This document shows, one piece after another, positions 1 through 9,340 of a stretch of 64,000 nt of DNA. The DNA comes from MAG-120531 sp038125995 (GTDB lineage: Bacteria; Bacteroidota; Bacteroidia; Flavobacteriales; Flavobacteriaceae): NCBI GenBank assembly GCA_038125995.1, contig JAYPEX010000002.1, positions 62,001-126,000 on the forward strand, written 5' to 3'. The notes beneath the pieces are model-generated. The model worked only from the letters and a program-made list of their open reading frames with translations, was not told the origin of the DNA and ran no database searches. Position numbers and translations under genes: made by a program. Positions within the stretch are counted from its first letter, which is position 1, and the number at the start of each line of letters is the position of its first letter.

Positions 1-100
1 AAATATTCTTATACAAAAGAAAAAAATCACAAATTATCATACAATTGATGTGTTTTTTTTACGCATTAATAAAATATTTTTTATATAATTGTTAACTAAA

Positions 101-114
101 CTATAACGTTATAG
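101..114. promoter_or_regulatory. Candidate LacI-family operator upstream of susC
   Basis: CTATAACGTTATAG is a perfect 14-bp palindrome centred on CG, the usual architecture of LacI/GalR-family operators. A second, half-matching copy (GAAAAACGTTATGA, 114-127) follows with its centre 13 bp downstream. Related imperfect copies lie at 4929-4942 and in front of the LacI-type gene at 7942-7955. A possible -7 element, TATAATTG at 84-91, has one mismatch to TAnnTTTG, so the palindrome would cover the transcription start. The palindrome is seen directly; its use by the regulator at 8002-9009 is inferred. Confidence 0.5.
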
Positions 115-163
115 AAAAACGTTATGAATAAACTAAATTAAATTTTAACTAAAACTAAACTTT

Positions 164-3100
164 ATGAAATTAAACTTTCTTAAGTATGCATTACTGTTTG
201 TAGCTGTTTTAAGCTATGGATTTGTAAGTGCACAACAGATTTCTGGTACCGTTTCGGATGAAAACGGACCGTTACCTGGAGCAACTGTTCTAGTAAAAGG
301 AACCGTTAACGGTACTTTTGCTGATTTTGATGGTAATTATACCATTACTGCTGCCTCAGGAGATGTATTAGTGTTTTCTTATGTAGGTTACAATTCGCAA
401 GAGGTAACTGTGGGAGATTCTGATACGATTAATGTGACTTTAGAAGCTAGTAACGCTCTAGAAGAAGTTGTGGTAGTTGGTTATGGTACTCAACAAAGAG
501 GATCTATTACTGGTGCTGTCGCTTCTGTGGACGTTAGTGAAGCTGCTAAAACACCAATGACCAATGCTGCAGAGGCTCTACAGGGACGTGTTTCTGGGGT
601 TACTGTAGTTAGTAACAACTCTCCAGGAGCGGCTCCTAAAATCGTAATTCGTGGATTTGGTACTTCTAACAACACAGATCCATTATATGTGATTGATGGA
701 GTGCAAACGGATGACGCTTCTGTTTTGAATTCAATTAACCCTAATGACATCGAGCAGATGAACGTTCTTAAAGATGGTGCTGCTGCGATTTATGGTGCTC
801 GTGCATCGAATGGGGTTGTTATTGTAACGACTAAGTCGGGTGGATACAATATGGAAAAAGCTAGAATTTCAGTAGATGCTTATACAGGATTTGCTGAGGC
901 AACTAGAATTCCTGAGTTATTGACTGCTCAACAACATGGACAAATGATTTGGGATTCTATGAAGAATGACGGATTGACTCCTACACACCCTCAATACGGA
1001 TCAGGATCATCCCCAGTAGTTCCTACAACCTTACAAGGATTTAGAAGAATTGCAACCTATAATCCAGTAACTTTTGAGACGCCTACGGCAAGAGTATTGC
1101 CAAACGGTACAGATTGGTTTGGTGAGGCAACTCAAGTGGCTGTTCAACAAAACGCTACGGTTACCTTAGAAAATGGTAATGCAAGAGGAAAGTACTTAAT
1201 GTCAAATTCGTTCCAAAACAGAGAAGGAGTTTTTAAAACAACCTTCTTTAAACAAGGAACAACGCGTTTAAATTCTGAATTTAAAGTATCTAATAAAATT
1301 ACTATCGGTGAGCATTTAACAGCTTCTTTCTCTAATGCAAACAACACAAACGTAAGTGATTTACTTTTAAGAGCTTCCCCACTTATTCCAGTATATACGG
1401 AAGATGGAGGTTATGCCGGATCTGCAGGTGGACAGTTATCAAACGTAAACAACCCAGTAGCTGATTTATACAGAAATGCAGATAATTACAACAAAACATT
1501 CCGTTTGTTAGGGGATGTGTATATGAATGTGAATCTTGATGATTTTGTTGATGGATTATCATTCAAAACACGTTTCTCAGGAATGCTTCAGTACTTCAAC
1601 GGAAGATATTTAACTTCAAGAGTTCCTGAAGCTATTGAGCCACGTACAGATAACACCTTAACAGAGGTTGATTGGGCAAGAAACTCTTGGACATGGACCA
1701 ATACGATGAACTACGACAAAGTCTTTGGCGATCACTCAATCAATGCTATTTTAGGTATTGAGGCAGTGGATGAGTTCAGAAAAGGTAAGTCTGTTTCTAG
1801 AACCGGTTATTTATTTGAAGATCCAAACTTCTACTTGTTAAACAACGGTGGTGGAGGTATCTTAATCGGTGATGCTTATGCAGGAGGTTCTTCATTGTTT
1901 TCATTATTTGGAACAACTCAGTACTCTTTTGCTAACAAGTATTATTTAACTGCAACTGTACGTCAGGATACTTCTTCACGATTTAAAGGAGATAACAAAA
2001 CAGATATCTTCCCATCATTCTCTGGAGGTTGGGTAGTATCTGATGAAGATTTCTTCAATGCTGATGGAGCTATTTCAAGATTTAAAATAAAAGGTTCTTG
2101 GGGACAAATTGGTAACCAAACCTTACCTGCGAACAATCCAACCATTAATATTTCTTCATTAAATGAAGTTTACGCTAACTATGCGATTGATGGAGGAAGC
2201 GTTTCTCAAGGAGCAATGTTAACTCAAGTTGGAAACCCGAACTTACGTTGGGAAACTTCTGAGGCATTAAACTACGGATTCGAATTAGGATTGTTAGACA
2301 ATGCACTTAACTTAGAAGTTGATATCTTCAACATTGAAACTAAAGACTTGGTAACGCCAAACCAATCGTTGATTTCTACTACTGCAATTGATGCAGGAGC
2401 ACCATTGGTGAACTTAGGAAATGTAGTAAATAAAGGGGTAGACGTTTCTTTAGGATATAACTCAGATGCTTCTAAAGAATTTGTTTTTGGAGTTCAGGCG
2501 AATATTTCTGCATACAAGAACGAGGTTACGAATCTAATTTCAGCGTTCCAATCGGGTAGAAATACGCGTGTAGGATCGTTAACTAGAACTGAGGTTGGTC
2601 AACCAATTTCTTTCTTCTATGGTTACAATGTAACTGGTTTGGATTCAAACGGACGTTTTGTATACGAAGATGTTGACGGAAATGGATCTATAAATGCTTT
2701 AGATCGTCAAAACATCGGATCACCACATCCAGATTTTACTTATGGTCTTAACCTTACAGCTTCTTACAAAAACTTTGATTTCTCTGCATTTATTCAAGGA
2801 TCTCAAGGAAATGAAGTGTACAACTACGAGAAAATCTATACGGACTTCCCATTCTTTAAAGATGGAAACCGTTCGACTCGTGTGTTAGATGCATGGACAC
2901 CATCAAATACTGATACTATGGTTCCTGCATTGAGTTATTCAGTAACTAACAGTGAGACAGATCCTAACTCATACTTTGTTGAGGATGCTTCTTACTTGAA
3001 GTTGAAAAACTTGCAAATTGGATACACAATGCCAGATTCAATTGTAGATTCAATTGGTGCTGATTCACTTCGCTTATATGTTCAAGCGTCAAACTTATTG

Positions 3101-3226
3101 GTAATTACTGACTATACAGGTGTCGATCCTGAGGTTGCGATTAATTCTAACCTTTCATTAGGTATTGACGAAAATGTATTCCCAATGTCAAGAATTATAA
3201 CTTTTGGAGTTAACTTAAAATTATAA
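164..3226 (+). CDS. susC: SusC/RagA-family TonB-linked outer-membrane transporter
   Basis: TonB-dependent outer-membrane channel of the SusC class, which imports oligosaccharides after they bind a SusD lipoprotein. The 1020 residues begin with a signal peptide ending near VSAQ (residue 24). A carboxypeptidase-D-regulatory-like beta domain follows (about 25-100, GTVSDENGPLPGATV), then the SusC signature EEVVVVGYGTQQRGSITG (about 98-115), the plug (about 110-225) and a beta-barrel to the C-terminus. susD starts 5 bp downstream, so the two are co-transcribed. The neighbours xylB, xylA and a LacI regulator suggest that the cargo is xylose or a xylo-oligosaccharide, but substrate cannot be read from the transporter itself. 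Expression is probably controlled through the CG-centred palindrome at 101-114. Confidence 0.95.
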   Translation: MKLNFLKYALLFVAVLSYGFVSAQQISGTVSDENGPLPGATVLVKGTVNGTFADFDGNYTITAASGDVLVFSYVGYNSQEVTVGDSDTINVTLEASNALEEVVVVGYGTQQRGSITGAVASVDVSEAAKTPMTNAAEALQGRVSGVTVVSNNSPGAAPKIVIRGFGTSNNTDPLYVIDGVQTDDASVLNSINPNDIEQMNVLKDGAAAIYGARASNGVVIVTTKSGGYNMEKARISVDAYTGFAEATRIPELLTAQQHGQMIWDSMKNDGLTPTHPQYGSGSSPVVPTTLQGFRRIATYNPVTFETPTARVLPNGTDWFGEATQVAVQQNATVTLENGNARGKYLMSNSFQNREGVFKTTFFKQGTTRLNSEFKVSNKITIGEHLTASFSNANNTNVSDLLLRASPLIPVYTEDGGYAGSAGGQLSNVNNPVADLYRNADNYNKTFRLLGDVYMNVNLDDFVDGLSFKTRFSGMLQYFNGRYLTSRVPEAIEPRTDNTLTEVDWARNSWTWTNTMNYDKVFGDHSINAILGIEAVDEFRKGKSVSRTGYLFEDPNFYLLNNGGGGILIGDAYAGGSSLFSLFGTTQYSFANKYYLTATVRQDTSSRFKGDNKTDIFPSFSGGWVVSDEDFFNADGAISRFKIKGSWGQIGNQTLPANNPTINISSLNEVYANYAIDGGSVSQGAMLTQVGNPNLRWETSEALNYGFELGLLDNALNLEVDIFNIETKDLVTPNQSLISTTAIDAGAPLVNLGNVVNKGVDVSLGYNSDASKEFVFGVQANISAYKNEVTNLISAFQSGRNTRVGSLTRTEVGQPISFFYGYNVTGLDSNGRFVYEDVDGNGSINALDRQNIGSPHPDFTYGLNLTASYKNFDFSAFIQGSQGNEVYNYEKIYTDFPFFKDGNRSTRVLDAWTPSNTDTMVPALSYSVTNSETDPNSYFVEDASYLKLKNLQIGYTMPDSIVDSIGADSLRLYVQASNLLVITDYTGVDPEVAINSNLSLGIDENVFPMSRIITFGVNLKL

Positions 3227-3231
3227 TCAAA

Positions 3232-4914
3232 ATGAAAAAACACATATTATATTATTTATCATTTGCACTTGTTCTTGCTTCATGTTCTGATGAGTTTACA
3301 GAAAAGCCAGCAATTGGAGCTTTAAGTGATGAGTCTTTAGCGAATGCTAAAGGAGTAGAATTACTCCTAATCGGTGCGTATTCTGCACTAGATGGTAACA
3401 CGATCGGAGGAAATGAGATCTGGGGTGGAGCGAATGGATGGGTGAATGAATCCATTACAGACAATGCTCACAAAGGATCAACCGATAGTGATAACACGGA
3501 TGCCTACAATTTAGAGGTGTTTAACTGGACAGCTTCGAATCCAAACCTCTTAGGTTCATGGAAGAGTTTATACTCTGGTGCTAACAGAGCAAATGCCGTT
3601 ATTGATTTGATTTCTAAAGTTGAAGGTGATTACTCAGCTGCACTTGCAGAATCTAGATTTTTGAGAGGATATTTTTACTACAATCTACAAATTAGATTTG
3701 GTAACATTCCTTACATCTCTGAAGTAGAATTTGCTGCTACAGAGTTCAATCAACCGAATCCTGGACCTATTTGGGATGCGATTGAAGCGGACTTCCAATA
3801 CGCGATTGATAACTTACCAACTTCTCAATCTGCAAAAGGAAAACCAACTAAGTATGTAGCGCAAGCGTTTATGGCTAAAACTTTGATTCAACAAAAAGAT
3901 TATGCTGCAGCATTATCTTTATTTGAAACTGTAATCGGTTCTGGTGAGTATTCGTTGCTTTCTGAATTAAAAGACAATTTTAATTCAACTGGTGAAAATG
4001 GTAGCGAAAGTATCTTTGCAATTCAGTTCTTTGCTGACTCAGGTCAGTCATTCAATGGAGCTGGAGCGGATACCTTAAACTTCCCTCAAGGAGGTCCATT
4101 TGGATCTTGTTGTGGATTCTATACTCCAACACAGGATTTAGCTAATGCATACAAAACAGATGCGAACGGATTGCCGTTATTAGATACTTACAATCAGTCT
4201 GATATCGCAAATGACCAAGGTATGGATGATGCTGATCCGTTTACACCTGAGGCTGGAAATTTAGATCCTCGTATCGATTATACCATAGGTCGTAGAGGTA
4301 TTGATTATAATGGATGGGGTGTTCACCCAGGTCAGTCATGGCAACGTCCATCGTCTTCGGATATTGGTGGTCCATATTTGCCTAAGAAAAATGTTTACCA
4401 AGCTGGTGACGATGGTATGAGAGGTACTGGAGGCTGGGGACAGCAACGTTCAGGTATTAACTGGCATGCTATTCGTTACGCAGACGTTCTTTTATTGGCT
4501 GCTGAAGCTGCTGTTGAAACAGGTGCTTTAGAAAAAGCTCGTGGTTATGTGAATCAAGTACGTGAGCGTGCGATGAACATGACATGGGTTAAAGATGCTG
4601 CTGGAAACAATGCTGCTAACTATGTAATTGGATTGTACAATGATCCATGGACTGATGCAGCAGTTGCTCGTAAAGCGGTTCGTATGGAGCGTCGATTAGA
4701 ATTAGGAATGGAAGGTCACCGTTTAACAGATTTAAGACGTTATGGAAATATGGGTGAAGTAATGACTGCATATATTGTAAACGAGACTAGAACTGTTACA
4801 ACTCTTGCACAAAAGATATCAGGCGGCTATAAATCTCATTATGATTTATTCCCAATTCCACAAAACGCTATTGATTTAAGTGGTGGAATCTTAACTCAAA
4901 ATCCAGGATTTTAA
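3232..4914 (+). CDS. susD: SusD/RagB-family nutrient-binding outer-membrane lipoprotein
   Basis: Surface lipoprotein that captures the glycan and forms the lid of the SusC channel. It has 560 residues. The signal peptide ends in a lipobox (LVLASC, about residues 14-19), giving a lipidated N-terminal cysteine. The N-terminal half is TPR-like helical (RFLRGYFYYNLQIRFG), and the C-terminal SusD/RagB domain carries the typical RYADVLLLAAEAA and RRLELGMEGHRLTDLRRYG segments. It lies 5 bp after susC and is followed by a strong hairpin terminator at 4956-4983, so susCD forms its own transcription unit. No glycoside hydrolase gene is present in the window, which is unusual for a complete polysaccharide-utilisation locus; upstream genes beyond the edge are unknown. 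Confidence 0.95.
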   Translation: MKKHILYYLSFALVLASCSDEFTEKPAIGALSDESLANAKGVELLLIGAYSALDGNTIGGNEIWGGANGWVNESITDNAHKGSTDSDNTDAYNLEVFNWTASNPNLLGSWKSLYSGANRANAVIDLISKVEGDYSAALAESRFLRGYFYYNLQIRFGNIPYISEVEFAATEFNQPNPGPIWDAIEADFQYAIDNLPTSQSAKGKPTKYVAQAFMAKTLIQQKDYAAALSLFETVIGSGEYSLLSELKDNFNSTGENGSESIFAIQFFADSGQSFNGAGADTLNFPQGGPFGSCCGFYTPTQDLANAYKTDANGLPLLDTYNQSDIANDQGMDDADPFTPEAGNLDPRIDYTIGRRGIDYNGWGVHPGQSWQRPSSSDIGGPYLPKKNVYQAGDDGMRGTGGWGQQRSGINWHAIRYADVLLLAAEAAVETGALEKARGYVNQVRERAMNMTWVKDAAGNNAANYVIGLYNDPWTDAAVARKAVRMERRLELGMEGHRLTDLRRYGNMGEVMTAYIVNETRTVTTLAQKISGGYKSHYDLFPIPQNAIDLSGGILTQNPGF

Positions 4915-4928
4915 TTTTTTAGTTTAGT

Positions 4929-4942
4929 TGAATACGTTATAG
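4929..4942. promoter_or_regulatory. Degenerate copy of the CG-centred operator
   Basis: TGAATACGTTATAG matches the susC palindrome CTATAACGTTATAG at 10 of 14 positions, with the right half intact. It lies just after the susD stop and before the terminator, 70 bp upstream of xylB. It may act on xylB or be a secondary binding site. A chance match is possible in this AT-rich spacer. Confidence 0.25.
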
Positions 4943-4955
4943 TATTTACTTGGAG

Positions 4956-4983
4956 AAGCAGGGTGAAAGCCCTGCTTTTTTTA
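4956..4983 (+). terminator. Rho-independent terminator of susCD
   Basis: AAGCAGGG pairs with CCCTGCTT (8 bp, 6-nt loop) and is followed by a run of T. It lies 41 bp after the susD stop and separates susCD from xylB. Confidence 0.85.
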
Positions 4984-5011
4984 TTATATTTAACGGTAAT
5001 AAGTCTTTAAA

Positions 5012-6496
5012 ATGTACTATTTAGGATACGATTTAGGAAGCTCCTCAATCAAGGTTGCTCTAGTGGAGTCTACTACCGGTAAATCTGTAGGGGTAGTGAC
5101 TTATCCAGAGCAAGAAATGGAGATGATAGCAACGCATCAGGGGTGGGCTGAACAGCATCCCGATTTGTGGTGGGAATACCTGTGTCAAGGAACTCAAAAA
5201 TTGATTTCAGATACCACTATTGCTCCTGAGTTGATTAAGGGAATCGGTATCTCTTATCAAATGCATGGATTGGTAGTTGTAGATGCTAAAGGTGTACCAC
5301 TTCGTCCATCGATTATATGGTGTGACTCTAGAGCTGTTGGTATTGGTATTCAAGCTTATCAGGATTTAGGTGAAGATTTTTGCGCGGCTCATTTTCTCAA
5401 CTCTCCTGGAAATTTTACAGCCTCTAAGCTCAAATGGTTTGCTGATCATGAACCGGAGCTTTTTGCTAAGGTTTATAAATTCATGTTGCCTGGAGATTAT
5501 ATTGCCTATAAACTCAGTGGTCAATTTCAAACAACGATACCAGGCTTGTCAGAAGGTGTTTTTTGGGATTTTAAGAATGAATCCCTAGCAGATTCCCTAA
5601 TGAAGTATTACGAAATTGATTCTAAATTGGTTCCTGAAATTGTGCCTACTATAGGATTACAATCAAAACTTTCAGTGGCTGGAGCAAAGGCTGTTGGATT
5701 AGCTGAAGGAACACCTATTTTTTATAGAGCTGGAGATCAACCCAACAATGCTCTTTCACTCAATGTTTTGAATCCAGGAGAGGTAGCTGCTACTGGAGGA
5801 ACTTCTGGAGTGGTCTACGCCGTGACAGATCAACTTTCGGTCAAAGAATGCTCTAAGGTGAATAATTTTGCTCATGTCAATTACACCCCAAAAAACAATC
5901 ACATCGGTAAATTACTTTGTATAAATGGATCTGGAATCCTCTACAGGTGGATGAAAAATAACCTTGATGTCGATTCTTATCAGCAGATGAATCAACTTGC
6001 TGAAAGTGTATCTATTGGAAGTGAGGGACTATCTATTTTGCCATTTGGAAATGGTGCGGAGCGAATGCTTGAGAACTTCAATATAGGAGCTCATATAGTA
6101 GGATTGCATCTCAATACGCATCAAAAATCACATCTTTGTAGAGCTGCTTTGGAGGGTATTGCTTTCTCCTTTGTATACGGAATGGAGCTCATGCAAAATG
6201 ACGGTGTCAATTTATCGATGATTAAGGCAGGTGATGACAATTTGTTTCAATCTCAAATCTTTTCAGAAACCATAGCAACACTGATGGGGGTTGAAATTAA
6301 AATCTACAACACAACAGGGGCCATTGGAGCTGCAAGAGCTTGTGCACTCGTCGATAGAGATACGACTAAGTTTTCTCTCTTAATTGAAGAGAATGACTAC
6401 AAGATGACCTATCTGCCAAAAGACAATAAAGAAGTCTTTAAATCGGCTTATGTACTTTGGAAAAAGCGTTTAGAACAAAAATTAAAAGAAGAATAA
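5012..6496 (+). CDS. xylB: Xylulokinase (FGGY family)
   Basis: Phosphorylates D-xylulose with ATP to xylulose 5-phosphate, feeding the pentose phosphate pathway. The 494 residues have the two-domain FGGY fold. An N-terminal phosphate-binding loop reads YDLGSSSIKVAL (about 5-16), the substrate segment is GISYQMHG followed by IIWCDSRA, and D242 in RAGDQPNNAL matches the catalytic aspartate of E. coli XylB. The length is normal for the family. It is followed after 25 bp by xylA, so the two form a small operon. There is a terminator between susD and xylB, so xylBA probably has its own promoter in 4984-5011, although I see no clear TAnnTTTG box there. Confidence 0.93.
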   Translation: MYYLGYDLGSSSIKVALVESTTGKSVGVVTYPEQEMEMIATHQGWAEQHPDLWWEYLCQGTQKLISDTTIAPELIKGIGISYQMHGLVVVDAKGVPLRPSIIWCDSRAVGIGIQAYQDLGEDFCAAHFLNSPGNFTASKLKWFADHEPELFAKVYKFMLPGDYIAYKLSGQFQTTIPGLSEGVFWDFKNESLADSLMKYYEIDSKLVPEIVPTIGLQSKLSVAGAKAVGLAEGTPIFYRAGDQPNNALSLNVLNPGEVAATGGTSGVVYAVTDQLSVKECSKVNNFAHVNYTPKNNHIGKLLCINGSGILYRWMKNNLDVDSYQQMNQLAESVSIGSEGLSILPFGNGAERMLENFNIGAHIVGLHLNTHQKSHLCRAALEGIAFSFVYGMELMQNDGVNLSMIKAGDDNLFQSQIFSETIATLMGVEIKIYNTTGAIGAARACALVDRDTTKFSLLIEENDYKMTYLPKDNKEVFKSAYVLWKKRLEQKLKEE

Positions 6497-6521
6497 ATCA
6501 TATATAACAAACAAATCAATT

Positions 6522-7847
6522 ATGGCTTTAATAGGAGATAAAGAATACTATAAAGGTATTGGTGATATCAAATACGAAGGAGCGGAATCAGACAATCCAC
6601 TTGCTTTTAAATACTATAACCCAGATCAAGTAGTCGCTGGTAAAACAATGAGAGAACACTTTAAGTTTGCAGTAGCCTACTGGCATTCATTTTGTGGGAC
6701 AGGAGCGGATCCATTTGGACCTGGTACGATTAATTATTCGTGGGATCAAATAGCTGATCCAATTGAATCTGCAAAATCGAAGGCTGATGCTGCATTTGAG
6801 TTCATTACCAAAATGGGATTCGATTACTTCTGTTTTCACGACTATGATTTAGTAAGAGAAGGAAGTACGATTGCAGAATCTGAAAAGCGATTAGCGACCA
6901 TCGTTGATTACTTAAAAGAAAAGAAATCAGCTTCTGGAGTGAAACTTCTATGGGGAACTGCCAACTGTTTTTCAAACCCAAGATATATGAATGGTGCAGC
7001 TACTAATCCAAATTTTGAAGTAGTGGCAAGAGCAGGAGCACAGGTGAAAATGGCTTTAGATGCAACCATGGCCTTGGACGGTGAAAATTATGTCTTTTGG
7101 GGAGGTAGAGAAGGTTATATGTCGCTTTTAAATACCGATCTCAAGCGTGAAGTTGAGCATATGGGTATCTTCCTTCAAAAAGCAAGAGATTACGCCAGAG
7201 CACAAGGATTTAAGGGAACGTTCTTTATTGAGCCAAAGCCAGCAGAGCCCATGAAGCACCAATACGATTTTGACGCTGCTACAGTTGTAGGTTTCTTAAA
7301 TCAATATGGCCTTCAAGATGATTTTAAAATTAACCTAGAGGTTAACCACGCAACCCTTGCGAATCATACCATGCAACACGAAATTGCAGTGGCTGCTTCT
7401 CATGGAATGATGGGAAGTATCGATGCGAACCGTGGAGACTATCAAAATGGATGGGATACCGATCAATTTCCGAACAATATTACTGAGGTTACAGAAATTA
7501 TGATTGAGTTTTTAAAGTCAGGAGGGCTACAAGGAGGTGGAATTAATTTTGACGCCAAAATCAGGAGAAATTCAACAGATTTAGAGGATTTATTTCACGC
7601 TCATATCGGAGGAGCAGACACCTTTGCACGAGCGCTGATAATTGCTGATAACATCTTAACCAAATCACCCTATTCAAAGATGTTTACAGACCGATACAGC
7701 TCTTTTGATTCAGGAAAAGGCAAGGCTTTTGAAAATGGTGAAATTAATTTTGAAGAACTCTTTGAGATTGCTCAATCAGTTGGTGAACCTAAGTTGATTT
7801 CTGGAAAACAAGAGCTTTTTGAAAACATCATCAATCAGTATATTTAG
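6522..7847 (+). CDS. xylA: Xylose isomerase
   Basis: Converts D-xylose to D-xylulose using two divalent metal ions. The 441 residues match the long (class II) form. Diagnostic segments are VFWGGREGY (about 191-199), FFIEPKPAEP with metal ligand E237, the metal-binding stretch around GSIDANRGDYQNGWDTDQFP, and the C-terminal GGINFDAKIRRNS. It lies downstream of xylB and upstream of a terminator (7873-7901). Together the pair gives the standard isomerase route from xylose to xylulose 5-phosphate, matching the transporter pair upstream. Confidence 0.96.
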   Translation: MALIGDKEYYKGIGDIKYEGAESDNPLAFKYYNPDQVVAGKTMREHFKFAVAYWHSFCGTGADPFGPGTINYSWDQIADPIESAKSKADAAFEFITKMGFDYFCFHDYDLVREGSTIAESEKRLATIVDYLKEKKSASGVKLLWGTANCFSNPRYMNGAATNPNFEVVARAGAQVKMALDATMALDGENYVFWGGREGYMSLLNTDLKREVEHMGIFLQKARDYARAQGFKGTFFIEPKPAEPMKHQYDFDAATVVGFLNQYGLQDDFKINLEVNHATLANHTMQHEIAVAASHGMMGSIDANRGDYQNGWDTDQFPNNITEVTEIMIEFLKSGGLQGGGINFDAKIRRNSTDLEDLFHAHIGGADTFARALIIADNILTKSPYSKMFTDRYSSFDSGKGKAFENGEINFEELFEIAQSVGEPKLISGKQELFENIINQYI

Positions 7848-7872
7848 TTTCAATTAAAGTATTTACTATGAG

Positions 7873-7901
7873 AAAAGCTTCCCTCACGGGAGGCTTTTTT
7901 A
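7873..7901 (+). terminator. Rho-independent terminator of xylBA
   Basis: AAGCTTCCC pairs with GGGAGGCTT (9 bp including one G-T, loop TCAC) and is followed by T6. It lies 25 bp after the xylA stop. Confidence 0.85.
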
Positions 7902-7941
7902 TTACTTATACTAAAATAAACGACACTTACTATAAATTTTA

Positions 7942-7972
7942 CTACAACGATGTAGTGTTGTAGATAATTTTG
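7942..7972 (+). promoter_or_regulatory. Promoter and candidate auto-operator of the LacI-type regulator
   Basis: TAATTTTG at 7965-7972 fits the Bacteroidota -7 consensus TAnnTTTG exactly. CTACAACGATGTAG (7942-7955) is a near-palindrome centred on CG that matches the susC palindrome at 11 of 14 positions. It overlaps a longer inverted repeat CTACAAC-N8-GTTGTAG (7942-7963). The operator occupies the -33 region, where no TTG is found, so repression by steric block of its own promoter is plausible. Confidence 0.5.
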
Positions 7973-8001
7973 TATCTTTAATCATTAAATTTTACTGCAT
8001 C

Positions 8002-9009
8002 ATGAAAAAGAAAACTACACTAAAGGATATTGCTACAGCATTAAATGTTTCTATTTCAACAGTATCAAAATCTTTAAAGGACAGTCCTGAAATTGGCCAA
8101 GAAACAAAGGACAAGGTGTTGGCTTATGCTAAAGAGCATCACTACCAACCCAATTTAATGGCTTTGGCATTAAAAAACAGTCTTTCAAAACACATTGGTG
8201 TGATTGTTCCGGATTTGAGGTATTTCTTTTTCACCTCAGTAATTCGTGGAGTAGATGCCTACGCCAATCAACGTGGGTATCACGTAAGTATTGGCAACAC
8301 AGAAGATTTATTGGATAATGAAAAATCAAATATTGATTTTTTACTCAGAAACCAGGTGGATGGTCTTATTTTATCACTCTCCTCAGAAACGGAATTGAAA
8401 AATTCATTTGGTCATTTAAGAGCCCTCAATGAGGTTGGAATTCCAGTGGTTCAATTTGATCGCGTTGAGGATTCAATTAAAGGGGATAAAGTGGTCGTAG
8501 ATGATTTGGATAGTGCTTATAGAGCTGTGAAGCACTTCATAAATAAAGGAAAGAATAAAATAGGCTTTATATCTACAGAAAAACATATCAGTGTGGGACG
8601 TTATCGTATCGAAGGTTATAAAAAGGCGCTAAAGGATTCAGGTATCGCTGTCGATGAATCGTTAATTCAATATTATCCTGCGATGATTATTAAAGATGAA
8701 CTCATTAGAGCGTATTTAGAAAGAGTTGATATCGAAGCAGTTTTATGTGTTAATGAAGTTCTTGCAGTACAGACCTTAAGGGTGATGCACGAAATGCAGA
8801 TTCCAAAATTAATGGTTATTGGATTTACCAATGGTTATTTATCTGAATACTCCAATCCTCCACTGACTGCTATCGATCAACACGGTGAAGACATAGGAAG
8901 GAAGACAGCTCAAATGCTCATTGAACGTATCGAGTCTAAAAGAGATATTCCAGATCGTACTGAAATAGTTCGAACGACACTTATTGAAAGGGAATCGACA
9001 AAACTATAA
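8002..9009 (+). CDS. LacI-family transcriptional regulator, probably of xylose use
   Basis: DNA-binding repressor or activator with a sugar-binding periplasmic-protein-like domain. The 335 residues start with a LacI helix-turn-helix (about 1-50: TLKDIATALNVSISTVSKSL, then hinge helix NLMALALK). The effector domain follows (about 62-335: HIGVIVPDL, VDGLILSLSSE, VDDLDSAYRAVKHF, VIGFTNGYLS). Its place directly after susCD-xylBA implies control of these genes by xylose or a derivative. The CG-centred palindromes at 101-114 and 7942-7955 are the natural candidate sites. The regulator has its own promoter and lies beyond the xylA terminator. Confidence 0.9.
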   Translation: MKKKTTLKDIATALNVSISTVSKSLKDSPEIGQETKDKVLAYAKEHHYQPNLMALALKNSLSKHIGVIVPDLRYFFFTSVIRGVDAYANQRGYHVSIGNTEDLLDNEKSNIDFLLRNQVDGLILSLSSETELKNSFGHLRALNEVGIPVVQFDRVEDSIKGDKVVVDDLDSAYRAVKHFINKGKNKIGFISTEKHISVGRYRIEGYKKALKDSGIAVDESLIQYYPAMIIKDELIRAYLERVDIEAVLCVNEVLAVQTLRVMHEMQIPKLMVIGFTNGYLSEYSNPPLTAIDQHGEDIGRKTAQMLIERIESKRDIPDRTEIVRTTLIERESTKL

Positions 9010-9120
9010 ACGAAGTATTGCAATTAATTTAAGCGAATCACAATTCGTTAAAGTGAGTTCATTATATTGAAAAAAAATCTCTTTATTGTTTGTAAAATTT
9101 TTAACAAATTCCTAAAAAGC

Positions 9121-9164
9121 AAAAAACCCGCAAAATCTTTAAGTATAGAAATTGCGGGTTTTTT
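9121..9164. terminator. Bidirectional hairpin terminator between the LacI-type gene and tRNA-Phe
   Basis: AAAAAACCCGCAA (9121-9133) pairs perfectly with TTGCGGGTTTTTT (9152-9164): 13 bp with an 18-nt loop. It starts 4 nt after the tRNA-Phe 3' end on the minus strand and about 110 bp after the LacI-type stop on the plus strand. T-runs exist in both directions, so it can serve both converging transcripts. Confidence 0.8.
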
Positions 9165-9168
9165 AAAG

Positions 9169-9241
<73 letters not shown>

Positions 9242-9258
9242 ATGCTCTTAAGCGGATG

Positions 9259-9288
9259 CAAATATAAATTCAAATTGCGGAAAACCAA
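9259..9288 (-). promoter_or_regulatory. Promoter of tRNA-Phe
   Basis: On the minus strand, TTG (9288-9286), 19 bp, then TATATTTG (9266-9259) exactly fits the flavobacterial consensus TTG-N17-23-TAnnTTTG. The predicted start lies about 10 nt before the mature tRNA 5' end. Confidence 0.75.
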
Positions 9289-9340
9289 ACAAAAACACAA
9301 AAAAAGCACTTCGTTTTTATTCTTTTTTTTTCTTTGTAGT

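Noticed and set aside
4988..5001. ATTTAACGGTAATA before xylB as another operator copy
   Set aside because: Matches the susC palindrome at only 8 of 14 positions and has poor symmetry; could easily be chance in AT-rich DNA.
9242..9340. Upstream start for coaX (33 extra residues)
   Set aside because: Would encode a low-complexity leader overlapping the tRNA promoter; the true family N-terminus begins at 9341.
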